The translations under genes and the position numbers were made by a program. A stretch of 64,000 nt of DNA. It comes from Adineta vaga. Lineage: Eukaryota > Rotifera. This document shows, one piece after another, positions 35,275 through 45,468 of the stretch. Where the stretch lies: NCBI GenBank assembly GCA_021613535.1, contig CP075494.1, positions 2,294,001 through 2,358,000 of the forward strand, in the 5' to 3' direction. Under the pieces are notes generated by a model. That model ran no database searches. It worked only from the letters and a program-made list of their open reading frames with translations, and was not told where the DNA came from. Position 1 is the stretch's first letter, and every line of letters starts with the position of its first letter.

Positions 35275-36267
35275 ATGACTACTATATGCACATCATGTGG
35301 TATTTCAGTTCCATCATCTTCTAGTATTTACAAATGTCATCAATGTGTTTATCATTTTGTTTGTGAATCATGTGAGAAAAAGGAACATAATCGAGCATGT
35401 ATTCATTTTCATACACTGCATAAAATACATCCATCACAAACTCAATTAATAACTATTACTAATGCTGCCAGCAGTAACCTATCGAAGTCTTCTGATGAAG
35501 CACAAAAAAGTCGAACTGATGTAAGACTTTTAAAAAAAATTAAAACAATATCTTTTCGATACATTTATATTTTTTATTGATTTCAGACACCTTCAAAATC
35601 GGTATCGATATTTAATAGTGACGATTTTCTTTACAATTTCTTAAGTAATTGTTCTCATTGTCATCGTACAATCGTTATGAATAAAGAGCCAAGTTTTCAA
35701 TGTGAACAATGTCCACAAAGTTTCGGTGTTTGTGCTGAATGTAAACCAGTAATGATTACACATCATCCTTCAACCCATACATTTTCGCAAAAGTCTCTCG
35801 ATGATTGGGCGAGGCTAGCATACGGTTATTTTCACCTAGATGTGAAATGCAATGGCTGTTCAGCAAAACATTTCAGTGGAAACCGGCGCCAATGTGAAGA
35901 ATGTTCATCAAACTATGATCTCTGTGACAGTTGCTTTGGAAAGATACATACAGAGCATAAAATGAAATATATACAAAATCCTGTGTTATATAATGATAAT
36001 CGAGGAGCGTTAGCCCGACGAACATTAGCTTTGGCTGAAAAGAGTAGCGATAGCAATCCCAACTGGCGTGATTCATCGACAGGTTGGACAAAATCTGATG
36101 CTGAATTAGTTGATCAACAAGCAAAACAAGAAAATGCGATTTATTACAATCGATTACAACAAATACGCGAAAGCGATAAAGAATTTGCGCAAAAACTGTT
36201 TTATGATACACAACGACGTCTCCAGAACACAATTTCTGATAGCTGGAGTGCGATGTTTCATAGATGA
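35275..36267 (+). CDS. ZZ-type zinc-finger protein, three fingers
   Basis: Exon 1 is 35275-35520 and exon 2 is 35587-36267 (intron GTAAGA...TTTCAG, 66 bp), giving 308 aa. There are three ZZ-like zinc modules. The first is at residues 5-50, CTSCGISVP...CHQC...CESC...HFHTLH. The second is at about 100-145, CSHCHRT...CEQC...CAEC...HPSTHTF. The third is at about 172-212, CNGC...CEEC...YDLCDSCF...HTEHKM. A basic/acidic helical tail follows (WRDSSTGWTKSDAELVDQQ). ZZ domains bind protein N-termini, histone tails or SUMO-like partners in p62- and HERC2-type proteins. No other domain is present, so the role is open. No signal peptide or membrane segment is seen. Confidence 0.8.
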
Positions 36268-36338
36268 TCATGTCTAATCTATCAAAGAAATGTAATTTCA
36301 TCTAATTCTAACATCTCCTTCATATCAAGAAAAATACA

Positions 36339-36394
36339 CTTGAGGGTGTGGGTGTGGGTGGAAAAGAATACCTACAACACACCTTCGCCCTCAA
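36339..36394. repeat. Telomere-like palindromic element
   Basis: The left arm is CTTGAGGGTGTGGGTGTGGG. The spacer is AAAAGAATACC, and the right end ACACACCTTCGCCCTCAA is slightly degenerate. It lies about 70 bp after the ZZ gene stop. Confidence 0.85.
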
Positions 36395-36859
36395 AAATTA
36401 TATACTAAATGGAATAATCATAGACAGAGAAAGTTAAAAATGAATGCGCAACTAAATAAATATTTGTATTTTTAGTTAAAAAAATGTATGTGATTAATGA
36501 TGAAAAAAGTTGATTACCACCATAAATAACAATGTTGAAAATTAATCATATCAAAAGAAATTTCATTTAATTGTCGTCCAACTTGTGTTATTGAATTCTT
36601 CACTTTTTCCTTCCATATATCATTTGAATAATGAATATCCGATGAATATAAATTTTGTCTAATAAATAACTAAGAATTGTTATTTGTGATAAATCAGTAA
36701 ATTTATTTGAGAGATTTCGGATGAAATCATCTATGAGAGAATAGAATTACCTAAATGGTTTTATAGAAGAGAAAAGCGCATCAGTTGGACCCTCGTATAG
36801 CATTCCAGAGTCGAAAACTATGCATAGACCGAAAGACTCCACATCTTCAACTAAATTTT

Positions 36860-37248
36860 CCTAGTTTGAATCATTGAGTTGATAATGTTGATGGGTAAAA
36901 AACCATTTTCGTTTAGTCCAAAATGGTGTTGAAAATCGTTCGAATAACTGTCGACATGTTCGAGGATATTTCATTGGAATTCGATGTTGATGTTGAAAAT
37001 TAAAAACTGGTAAAAGTTCTTCAAGACATACAGTTGAATCAATAATTAAATGTTCCATTGAACTTAAATTTGTTGTCGCTTTTGGTAATAAACATAAATA
37101 ATCAGAAAACGTTTCGGATTTGTTTAAATTCACGTTTTTTAAATAAAGAATTTCAAGTTAAAGGAATAATTTTGGTTTGTTAAAAGATGAAATGATTGAA
37201 TTACTGATAAATGTATTGGAAATATAAAGTGAATTGATCTGATGAATT
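36860..37248 (-). pseudogene. F-box/LRR C-terminal remnant abutting an element
   Basis: Reading away from the element, the minus strand gives INSLYISNTFISNSIISSFN, KPKLFL, an in-frame TAA, then LEILYLKNVNLNKSETFSDY, SSMEHLIIDSTVCLEELLPV and RFSTPFWTKRKWFFTHQHYQ, ending at a stop. These phrases match the second half of bdelloid F-box/LRR proteins; compare TPFWLEQNKRF in the gene at 1350-2486. The F-box half is absent, because the homology starts directly at the edge of the element at 37249. One internal stop plus this truncation mark it as a pseudogene. Confidence 0.7.
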
Positions 37249-37304
37249 ATGGGTGGGTGTGGGTGAGGGTGTAGACAAACAGAAGACATCCATCCACACC
37301 CTCG
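37249..37304. repeat. Telomere-like palindromic element
   Basis: The left arm is ATGGGTGGGTGTGGGTGAGG and the spacer is ACAAACAGAAGACATCC. The right arm is ATCCACACCCTCG. Confidence 0.8.
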
Positions 37305-37531
37305 CTTAACTTTCAACTGTGGGTGACAGAAGTATTTTTATGCATGTTCCAATGTGGGAAGGATTGACCTAGCCACTTTATACTAGTAAGCAAAGCAAAT
37401 CTCTTTAGCAAACAGTCTTTACTAAAATCTTAATATTCGAAAACGATACTCGATCTGTTTTGTAAAATTGTTTTGGATGTAACATATTTTCTATAATAAT
37501 AAGCTTAGCGATGTTATCTTACAGAAAACCG

Positions 37532-37588
37532 CTTGGGTGAAACTTCACCCAGGTACCCTACATCATACGCTCCCACCCACACCCTAGC
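37532..37588. repeat. Telomere-like element with an inner short palindrome
   Basis: CTTGGGTGAAACTTCACCCAGG is itself an inverted repeat (TGGGTGAA/TTCACCCA). It is followed by ACCCTACATCATACGC and the right arm CCCACCCACACCCTAG. Confidence 0.65.
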
Positions 37589-37893
37589 GACAGCTGTATA
37601 TCTCTGTTTTATTATGGATGAATGCTATGCATAAGAGGTGCGAGTTAGAGCGAAAGATGCTTTCTGTTCGTGTAGCCATGCACGATCTCTTTGTTCAACT
37701 GAATTAAAAGAAGAAACAAAACGAAAGAGAGAAAAGATCGTACACTAGCGATCCCTATAACAGTGCGTTTATCCTTCATGAGTGAAAATTTATTTCGTTT
37801 TGTTTTTATCTTTTTTTTTCTTTTCTGTTTATTCTGCATTTTCTAACATGCAAACAATAACATCGAATGGCACATTTTTGACGATTATTCTTC

Positions 37894-38599
37894 ATGTCGT
37901 ACATTATTGACGAAGATGAAACTTACACATATGAAGTTTTAGTAGAAAAAGACTTGGAAAAATCGGCTAAACTTCTTGCATGTACATTCACAGAATGTAA
38001 TCCTATTGAGGTTTATTTGAAAACTACTTATAACCAATTCTATCCTTATGCATTGGCAGTTACAAAAGCTATTCTAAAAGACGAACTTTCTATTATAGCA
38101 GTACATAAACAAACAAAAGCAATTCATGGTATTGTTCAAGCTGTCGATGCCAAAACCATGGAAGAACAGAATTTCGAAGATGTCGATCCTTCTCTAGATA
38201 CATTGGAAGTACTGCAAAAAATAGAAGAACCTTTTCTGAAACAATATGGTCAATTGAAAGAGAATGATTTAGTACAAATATTAATGGTTGGTATTCGACA
38301 AGATTATAGTGGAAAAGGTGAGATTAAAAAAGATTTGCAAAATTAACAATGCTTCATTCTGATATTTCATAGGGCTTGCTACGAAACTTCATCAAATTCT
38401 ATTCGTTCGTTGTCGTCAACGTGGATTTAAACATATATTTGTTGAAGTTGCAAATCCAGCTACATATCATATTTATTTGAAAAAATTAAATGGAAAAAAA
38501 ATTACATCAATTTCTTTATCAACATTTATTTCGAATGATAACCGAAGACCATTTGAACATTTAGATGAAGAGATACAATTAGTTGTTTTTGATCTTTAA
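37894..38599 (+). CDS. GNAT-family N-acetyltransferase
   Basis: This transfers an acetyl group from acetyl-CoA to a small amine or protein N-terminus. Exon 1 is 37894-38317 and exon 2 is 38373-38599. The intron is 55 bp and splits the acetyl-CoA-binding motif A, giving 216 aa. Motif A reads LMVGIRQDYSGKG|LATKLH (V-x-x-x-x-Q/R-x-x-G-x-G/A), near residues 128-148. The N-terminal half (EDETYTYEVLVEKDLEKSAK) and the loop PFLKQYGQL are like the arylalkylamine/dopamine N-acetyltransferase-like proteins of invertebrates. The C-terminus is VEVANPATYHIYLKKL. The substrate is unknown. Confidence 0.82.
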
Positions 38600-38730
38600 T
38601 AGAAAATAGGATGGAAATCATATAGCGAATTATGTTAGAATTCTACTATATTCCAAATTTGTTCCTTATTGGCCTAAAGTGGTCAACTGAATATTAAACC
38701 GTCTTTATATAGAAAAAATATATTAATGCC

Positions 38731-38930
38731 TTTTGTCTAATTCGTATGAGTAAATATTAACAGCTTGTTTCTTAGCCCATTTTCAAACAGCAGCAGCTGC
38801 TTGTGCTATGACTGAATCAGAATATTCGTTGTTATTGCTTTTGATCTCTTGCTTGATTTATGATAATGACATTTCTTAACACTGTAGAATCTTCAGTCGA
38901 AAAAGAACCAATCATCACTTGTTTTACATG
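38731..38930 (-). pseudogene. Possible decayed coding remnant
   Basis: The minus strand gives MIGSFSTEDSTVLRNVIIIN, then after a frame change NNEYSDSVIAQAAAAV, a stop, and KWAKKQAVNIYSYELDK. Codon character is better than in the neighbouring DNA, but stops and a frameshift break it. I cannot name a family. Confidence 0.3.
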
Positions 38931-39185
38931 TAACTCATATAAATAAATAATCGAAGCACGATAACATTTCTTACTGACGTCATTATATATTACAATACTT
39001 CCTATACGCAGAAAATTGAAATTATATAAGTACGATTAAATAAAGAAATAAATTAAACAACGTCTACATAAAGTTCATTATAACTAGAACCAACTTGAGA
39101 GCGTGCGTGTATGTGTTTAATTGACTAAATGTCTAATAAAAAGAAACCTATTGATATCAAATTTCCTTATAAAGTGTGTGGAATG

Positions 39186-39265
39186 CTTGAAGGTGTGGGT
39201 GTGAGTATGTGAGTCGTATATTTATTCATCGATTCGACCCGCCCACACCCTCACCCACACCCACA
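39186..39265. repeat. Telomere-like palindromic element, double right arm
   Basis: The left arm is CTTGAAGGTGTGGGTGTGAG. The right side has GCCCACACCCTCACCCACACCC, that is two arm units. Confidence 0.85.
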
Positions 39266-40001
39266 AATTCTCCTATACTGATTAAACGAAATACAATGAT
39301 GCGTGTAGCACCGGTGGTTTCAGCGCATTGATAATGCACGATTTCTAGGGAGATATAACAAGTTTCTACGAGCATAAAAAGTCGGTAATTTTAGCGATTT
39401 TAAACAGAGGAGAAACGACTTCAGCTAGTTCTCGTAATGTAATTTGAGTTCGTTTCTTACGTATCATCGTCTCCCTGGATCAAATTTAATAAAGATATAA
39501 TTTAATTATTTTCTTTTGCCTGGGAACGATTATCTTTCTCCTGTCAACGCATGCAGAAATTATAAGTTGCATTCTTATGAGAATGAAGATTTTTTTTTGC
39601 TCGGTAAGTTTTTGTGACATAAGGAAGTTGAGTTTCAGCCATAATGCTAGTTGTCAAGAGAAGCAAAGACTATAATATTTGTGGTATTCTTCAATAATTT
39701 TAAGTCTTTAGTTTGCTACAAGTATAAAATGCCTTCTTCAACATTAGAAGACATTAGAATATTTCATTTCTTTTATTATAGATAAACAAAAAGCCGAAAG
39801 GATAAACCTATTGGCAAAGAGATAATGAAACTGACATTGAAGATAATATTCTATGCATACTACTGAATGACGTATTTCTTTTTGTATTTAATTTCAATGT
39901 CATAATCAGAGTTTATATAATAAATGAAGTCGTGAAAATCCCTATAAAATGAAGATGATTAGATTCACTCATTGTCTTCTATACTTTAAATATCTATAGA
40001 T
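39266..40001. other. Intergenic, nothing seen
   Basis: This is the upstream region of the GPCR at 40002. I see no coding pattern or repeat. Confidence 0.45.
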
Positions 40002-40994
40002 ATGTCATCAGCTACTCCTCTGATTCGTTCGATTACCATCTATACTGGTCTGCCAATATTCATCTGTGGTGCTGTAGGCAACTTGCTCAATCTGCGTCTA
40101 TTATGGCCAACTCGTCACAATTCGTGTGCATTTATTTTTCTGACGTTATCATTCGTCAATTGTATTGTTCTCTTTTATGGTCTATTCACGCGCATTCTAA
40201 GTGTAGGTTTTGGTCTTGATTGGTCACCAACCAATATTGGGTGGTGCAAAACGCGTGTTCCTTTTATACAATCAAGTACTCTTATATCGTTTTCATGCAT
40301 TTGCTTGGCAAGTATCGATCGATTTCTTATTACTTGTCGGCAAGAGAAATATCGCAAATGGAGTCGATTGTCTACAGCTAGATGGGCGGTGGCAGTAGCT
40401 GTTTTCATTTGGATAGGTCATGCTATTCCATATATTGTATACTATCAAATTGTAGCATCTTCGTCGAGTAGCAATACGACTTCTTTCACATGCTCACTTA
40501 TATCCGAAACATCCTATAACAACTATAGAACATATTTCGTACTTCCTGTCTTTTATGGTCTAATACCTACCACAGTGCTCACTGTGATGGGAGTGATGAC
40601 CTATCGCAATATAAATACACTGCAACTAGGACGTCAACGTCAAGCTGTTCAACAGCATCTTACACTGATGTTACTCGTTCAGATTCCTATTATCATCGGA
40701 TCCACTATCCCTTATGTAGTATTCACGGAATATTTAACACTTACTGCCACTGTGATCAAATCTGCTGATCAAGTAACTCGAGAAAATATTATTAACAACA
40801 TCGTCAATCCTCTATTCTATATTACATTTGCTTGTCCGTTCTTTGTCTTTTTCATCTCATCACCAACATTTCGACAAGAAACCATGGTATTGCTGCTTTG
40901 TCGACCCAAGGAAAGAATAAGCAACAATCGCATACAACCCTGTGTCGCACCAGATCCGGCTTTAACTACAAAACCTATATCAAACATCAAATAA
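40002..40994 (+). CDS. Rhodopsin-like GPCR (orphan)
   Basis: This is a single-exon seven-helix receptor of 330 aa. TM1 is IYTGLPIFICGAVGNLLNLRLL. A Cys in IGWCKTRVPF opens TM3, which ends CLASIDRFLITC (DRF in place of DRY). Extracellular loop 2 carries SFTCSLI, the likely disulphide partner. TM7 is NPLFYITFACPFFVFFISS with an NPxFY-like start. Base composition is less AT-rich than in the other GPCRs of the window. It is a paralogue of the minus-strand receptor at 22202-23185. The ligand is unknown. Confidence 0.88.
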   Translation: MSSATPLIRSITIYTGLPIFICGAVGNLLNLRLLWPTRHNSCAFIFLTLSFVNCIVLFYGLFTRILSVGFGLDWSPTNIGWCKTRVPFIQSSTLISFSCICLASIDRFLITCRQEKYRKWSRLSTARWAVAVAVFIWIGHAIPYIVYYQIVASSSSSNTTSFTCSLISETSYNNYRTYFVLPVFYGLIPTTVLTVMGVMTYRNINTLQLGRQRQAVQQHLTLMLLVQIPIIIGSTIPYVVFTEYLTLTATVIKSADQVTRENIINNIVNPLFYITFACPFFVFFISSPTFRQETMVLLLCRPKERISNNRIQPCVAPDPALTTKPISNIK

Positions 40995-41218
40995 TGGAAA
41001 GAACATCATCTTCATAAGACTTATCACGAATAGATTCTTTGAGAATACATGATGTTGTTTGTACGATTATTTTTGTAGAAATATTTCTATCATGCAAAAG
41101 TTCGTTAAAGAATGACTATCAATGTGCAATAAAAAGTCTGACTAATCCTTTAATGAATGCTTCAAATGATTACACTACAGAGGATGAGACAAGGGAAGAA
41201 AAACGGATTCTAGGATCT

Positions 41219-41268
41219 ATGAGAGTGTAGTCAGGTGTTCGAGAAATGCAATACTCACATCCACTCTC
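41219..41268. repeat. Telomere-like element, strongly degenerate
   Basis: ATGAGAGTGTAGTCAGGTG on the left and ACTCACATCCACTCTC on the right have the family layout but several changes. Confidence 0.45.
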
Positions 41269-41307
41269 TTTCAGTATAGTGATAAATAACAAGAACCGGA
41301 ATATAAA

Positions 41308-41399
41308 ATTGAGGGTGTATGTGGGTGAGGGAATAGACAGAAAAGAGACACTCTAACTTAAAACTCACACCCACACCCTCGAATAGTCCACACCCTATC
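41308..41399. repeat. Telomere-like palindromic element with extra right arm
   Basis: The left arm is TTGAGGGTGTATGTGGGTGAGG. The spacer is AATAGACAGAAAAGAGACAC. The right arm is CTCACACCCACACCCTCG, followed by a further CCACACCCTATC. Confidence 0.8.
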
Positions 41400-41538
41400 A
41401 AATGCCATACTATTATCCAATTGATTAAATAAAAGAATACATTCTGATGATACCAACTGATCAATTCAATTGTCCTTTTCCTTTCTACCTGCAATCAAAA
41501 TGCCATCTATTACATTGACTGTCCGTTTTACAATACGA

Positions 41539-41556
41539 CCAGGGTGAGTGTGAATG
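41539..41556. repeat. Solo left arm of a telomere-like element
   Basis: CCAGGGTGAGTGTGAATG has no right arm. It is the third element-like site within 350 bp. Confidence 0.4.
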
Positions 41557-41605
41557 TAAATGAAGCAATTGAGAGAATTATATCGGAACGAATAGTAACT
41601 ATATA

Positions 41606-41818
41606 CTAAGATATTGAAGATTTTGATATTTCATTTAATTCACCCTTTGTGTTTTGTTTTATCTTTAAATCATTCAGTAGAAATTTATATTGGAGATGCG
41701 GACAATGAAGTATAATTGTTGAAAATCCTTTATATATATCATTACCATAAAGATAATCGAAGATTTCATAAAAAATTTCATTATCAGCGGCGCACATTTT
41801 ACATACGTTATCGGTCAA
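41606..41818 (-). pseudogene. F-box N-terminal scrap
   Basis: The phrase DNEIFYEIFDYLYGNDIYKGFSTI matches the F-box of bdelloid F-box/LRR proteins (LP-x-E-I/L-x-EIF-x-YL-x-x-x-DI). It continues LHCPHLQYKFLLNDLKIK before ending. The LRR part is missing. It lies between element-like sites at 41539 and 42030. Confidence 0.5.
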
Positions 41819-42029
41819 TCTATAAGATGCAAAATTTGGTCTAGTTAAATTTCCAACTGAAGAACATGTTGTTTTCTTTTAAAAGCATAGCAATTTATAA
41901 AAACTATTAAAATATTTTCTACAAATAATATTTTTGTTCTTCATAGAATCAATATTTTAATCAACATAAATATGTACAATATAACATTTCATTTTGTTAT
42001 TGGCTTAAGAAAAATGAATTAAATATTTC

Positions 42030-42085
42030 GATGAGGGCGTGGATATTAATCTCTAATGCATTCGCATTCACACATATACACTCTC
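42030..42085. repeat. Telomere-like element, degenerate
   Basis: The left arm is CGATGAGGGCGTGGAT and the right arm is TTCACACATATACACTCTCAG. Confidence 0.55.
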
Positions 42086-42185
42086 AGCTAGTCATGGTTT
42101 GACGAAATAATGGGATGATTCATGAATGCAAGCAGCTATTCTTTTATGTTGAGTAATATTGACGAACGTCAGTATGAATCATAAA

Positions 42186-42200
42186 TTTTATATATATAAG
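42186..42200 (+). promoter_or_regulatory. Possible TATA box of the dynein-stalk-like gene
   Basis: TTTTATATATATAAG lies about 50-60 bp before the ATG at 42248. This is close for a TATA box but fits the very short leaders of this genome. Confidence 0.35.
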
Positions 42201-42247
42201 TTTTGCGTTAACTTTGCTCCATTTCATTTGCACAACATAACTAAATA

Positions 42248-42744
42248 ATGACATCAACCAATGCAAATGAAGAAACAACGATTGCTGTTTTAGAAGGTAT
42301 GAATATTCACCTAAAACATATTGTTCTGTGAGATGATGACGTGTTTTATTATCTTTAGCTGCAAAAGATGCTCTAGACGTAATAAATAAAAGTTCGATTA
42401 CAGAGCTACGATCGTTTGTTCGACCACCTGCAGTATGTCAGTCAGTATTTGAAGGTGTAGGAATATTGTTCCAACCATCAAAGACAAAGTTCGAATGGAG
42501 TGATGCCAAAAGATTAATGAACGATCAGTTTGTGTCTCGACTTAAACAATATGATGTCGACACAATTACCAGTGATCAATTAGCACGATTGACAACAGTA
42601 CTCGCTCGGGATGAATGTCAATTACAACTTGTAAGAAGCACTTCATTAGCATGTTATTCTATCTGTTTGTGGCTTGATCGTATTGTGGCATACAAAAGGC
42701 TTCAACAGCACGTTGCAGAACAACAGACTCATACTGGAAGATGA
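42248..42744 (+). CDS. Small orphan protein resembling the dynein heavy-chain stalk
   Basis: Exon 1 is 42248-42296 and exon 2 is 42359-42744, joined in phase (AVLE|AAKDALDVI), giving 144 aa. Residues 17-140 follow the pattern of the microtubule-binding stalk region of dynein heavy chains. They include AAKDALDVINKSSITELRSF, RPPAVCQSVFEGVGILF, WSDAKRLMNDQFVSRLKQYD and SLACYSICLWLDRIVAYKRL. Those correspond to the axonemal pattern ALxxLxKxDIxEhKxhxxPPxxVxxVhEAVhhLL...WxxAKxhhxDxxFhxxLhxhD...AAxxLxxWVxAhxxY. Dynein heavy chains exceed 4000 aa, and nothing else of one is present. It is therefore a free-standing, expressed-looking domain rather than a pseudogene. A dominant or regulatory role on microtubules would be inference. 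Confidence 0.65.
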
Positions 42745-42837
42745 TTTGCTGATCAAATAACTAAACTTCTACATTACCTATTTTTCATTGTCTTTAAAAA
42801 ATAAACTGATTTGTGCAAATCTTATCATTTTTCACCT

Positions 42838-42910
42838 GAGAATGTGAGTGTGGACCACAACGAGAGGGTGTGGGTGAGTTAGAATTCGGATCACATCCAC
42901 ACCCTTCAAG
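42838..42910. repeat. Telomere-like element, compound
   Basis: GAGAATGTGAGTGTGGACC precedes CGAGAGGGTGTGGGTGAG. The right arm is CACATCCACACCCTTCAAG. Confidence 0.75.
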
Positions 42911-43460
42911 TATCGTTAATTATTCTCGAATTGGTTTTATAACATCTTCCATTTTTATAAATGTTATAAAAAATTATTTCTTTTTCTTCTATCTCTATGA
43001 GTAAGCAACGAACAGAACGGAAAAAAAAACACTGGTAAAAAATATTCTGATCGGCTGTTTTTTTCAGCCATACAAATTACACAGTTGTTCCTCTCCAAGT
43101 GCATTTACTGTTGCATAGAAAAAAATAATTCTTTGAAGAGTTCTTATCTTCATATGTTTGACAACATTTTATTAATGAGTAAATTTGAGTTTCAGTCACT
43201 AATAGATTTTTCGAGAAATATTGAAGAACTAATTATGCATATTCAGTACGTCCATTGGATGCGTAAGAAACCACTAGTACACAATGCGATAACATAGAGA
43301 TAGAATTCTATAGCAGACAAACAAATTATGTGTATTCTGTGGAAAGTAAAGCTCCATCTTTCTTCATTCATTCTTTTCGTTTCTATTCTGTAATGATGAA
43401 TCATAATCAGTAAGCAAATACATACAAAAGCAGGATAAAAGCACACATTTGCATTTTGAT
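42911..43460. other. Intergenic, nothing seen
   Basis: This is the upstream region of the alpha/beta hydrolase gene. No coding pattern or repeat is seen. Confidence 0.45.
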
Positions 43461-44705
43461 ATGTCGTCATTTGAAGAAGAAAAACCATTCTTAAAAAGAA
43501 ATATCAGTCTTTTCAATGATCAACACAAAGAATTGAAATGGTATGACAACCCAATCCTTCAAGCGAACGATTCCTCTCCAGTAACGGCAACAACGTCTTC
43601 ATCATTGTGTACTTATGTATGGATAGGACTTTCGATTATTGTGCTTTTGCCTATCGGTCTGATCGTATTTATTTTATTTCTTATATTTTGGATTCTTCCT
43701 GGATTTGGTTGGTTGTATGAACGTTATGCCGAAGCTCGTGATCGAAAAAACTACTATCCACCAGCAGACGAAATGAAGCCTTGGGGTCGTGATAATAAAC
43801 TGATTCATGTTGTACATCTTCTCGCGCCGGAATCAAGACTTCCACCAATTGTCTACATAAGTGGCATGGGTGTCAGCATGTATCTGGTCAAACCACTGTT
43901 GAAAAAGTTCGCCGAATACATGGGTGAACCCGTTGAAATAATCTCATTTGACTCACCCGGATACGGTGCGTCTGAATCACCTACTGATTGGAATACAGAT
44001 AATGCAGAAATCGAACTTTCACTGCTTCGACGCGTAGTTACCAACTTAAAAGTTCGTAAACCATTTATTCTTGAAGGTGCATCAGCTGGAGCTACATTGG
44101 TACAACTCTATCGACTGACATATCCGGAAGATGTAGCAGGCATAGTTTTATTTGATCCAACCCCATCCAATGCATTTCAACAAGGAAGTCCATTGGCAAG
44201 CGATTTTAATCGTGCATCTTTCGTATGTAGAACAATCGCGTTTGCCGCTTCATGTGGCTTATTGAGACCATTTTCACCTATTGTACGTTATTCCGCAAGT
44301 AGAGAGTTTAGCGATATCTATCATCTTTTGCTTCCGGGCTACTTTGAACTTTCTCTTACGAAAGCTATGTTACTAAAAATTGCAAATCATTTACGCTCGT
44401 TGTCTGGTATGATGGATAATGTCTTAAAGCTACAAAACAATGCTATATTTGATAGAAGAACACCTTTGTTGGTTGTGAGCGCACTGAATTGGACCAAAAA
44501 TCGACCGTCCGGTGGTTTAACTAGAGAAGAGATGCGTCATTGGTGGAGCAACAGTCAACAGTCTTTCATTCGCAGTTCTGACAATGCTGGTTTTGTTCGT
44601 CGTACAGATTACACTCACATGCAGTGCGTGCTGGATATGGAACTAGCAGCGAACGCCACAAAAGCTATTTTGACACAAATTCTCTGCGGTATTGTTCAAA
44701 AATGA
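43461..44705 (+). CDS. Membrane-anchored alpha/beta-hydrolase
   Basis: This is a single-exon 414-aa protein from the MSSFEEEKPF start; an ATG four codons upstream is also possible. One transmembrane helix at about residues 58-82 (IGLSIIVLLPIGLIVFILFLIFW) precedes the hydrolase domain. The catalytic triad candidates are a Ser in the nucleophile elbow EGASAGAT (G-x-S-x-G), an Asp in FDPTP and a His in DYTHMQC. The oxyanion region is YISGMG, and the strand-loop SFDSPGYGAS is typical of the fold. The topology places the domain on one side of an intracellular membrane. The substrate is unknown. The lack of introns and the bacterial-like core are compatible with transfer, but animals also have such genes. 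Confidence 0.82.
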   Translation: MSSFEEEKPFLKRNISLFNDQHKELKWYDNPILQANDSSPVTATTSSSLCTYVWIGLSIIVLLPIGLIVFILFLIFWILPGFGWLYERYAEARDRKNYYPPADEMKPWGRDNKLIHVVHLLAPESRLPPIVYISGMGVSMYLVKPLLKKFAEYMGEPVEIISFDSPGYGASESPTDWNTDNAEIELSLLRRVVTNLKVRKPFILEGASAGATLVQLYRLTYPEDVAGIVLFDPTPSNAFQQGSPLASDFNRASFVCRTIAFAASCGLLRPFSPIVRYSASREFSDIYHLLLPGYFELSLTKAMLLKIANHLRSLSGMMDNVLKLQNNAIFDRRTPLLVVSALNWTKNRPSGGLTREEMRHWWSNSQQSFIRSSDNAGFVRRTDYTHMQCVLDMELAANATKAILTQILCGIVQK

Positions 44706-44913
44706 TCTCCATAAATAACTCATTGTAGTTTTATTGTATAAACATCGTTTAAAATTAAAATAAATCATTTTTCTAATTAGATTTTTTTATCCAATGTGAA
44801 CGTTGCTAATACAGATTAAAATTAAAATTCAACTGAACCTTTGATTTCATCGTCGATAAAATTTCATTGTCGGAATTGTCATGTCTCTCAACTATTTCAC
44901 CGAAAAGTTCTGA

Positions 44914-44966
44914 ATCTTGAGGGTGGGTGTGGGTGAGGGTGAAGATGAGGGCACGAACCCACAACC
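44914..44966. repeat. Telomere-like palindromic element
   Basis: The canonical left end is ATCTTGAGGGTGGGTGTGGG. The spacer is GAAGATGAGGGCACG, and the right remnant is AACCCACAACCT. Confidence 0.8.
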
Positions 44967-45468
44967 TAGATAGTTACATCACTGTTGATTTTTTTGTACG
45001 TATTTAATATTTGGTCTTCGTTTATACCGTAAGAAAATATCAGCAAACGGTTGTCACAGCCAAAAGAAAAAATAATTGATCATAGATTTTTATGTATGAT
45101 AGTCCGCACATGTTTCATAAATATAAAGAAAAAAACTAACTTAATACATCCTTTTTCTCTTCGATTCACACATTCATCACAGGTAATATATTTTCTACAT
45201 GCGCAGAAAACAGCAATCTATGCATCAGCAATCACCCTCAACACATAAGGGAGAAACGTATCTAATGCTTTCATTTATATTCAAATAATAACTAGACTAT
45301 TATCAACATTTATTTTCTTGAAAAAATTGTGGATTTGCTGAGCTCTATCATGTTTTCTTTCTCGTGAACGAAGATTTAAAATATAAGTTATTATTTTTGT
45401 TAAAAATCACAATGAATATATATTGCTTTTCGAAAAGTTAAAATTATTTCATTCATTCATTTTTTAAG
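44967..45468. other. Intergenic, nothing seen
   Basis: This is AT-rich leader DNA of the next gene. Confidence 0.45.
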
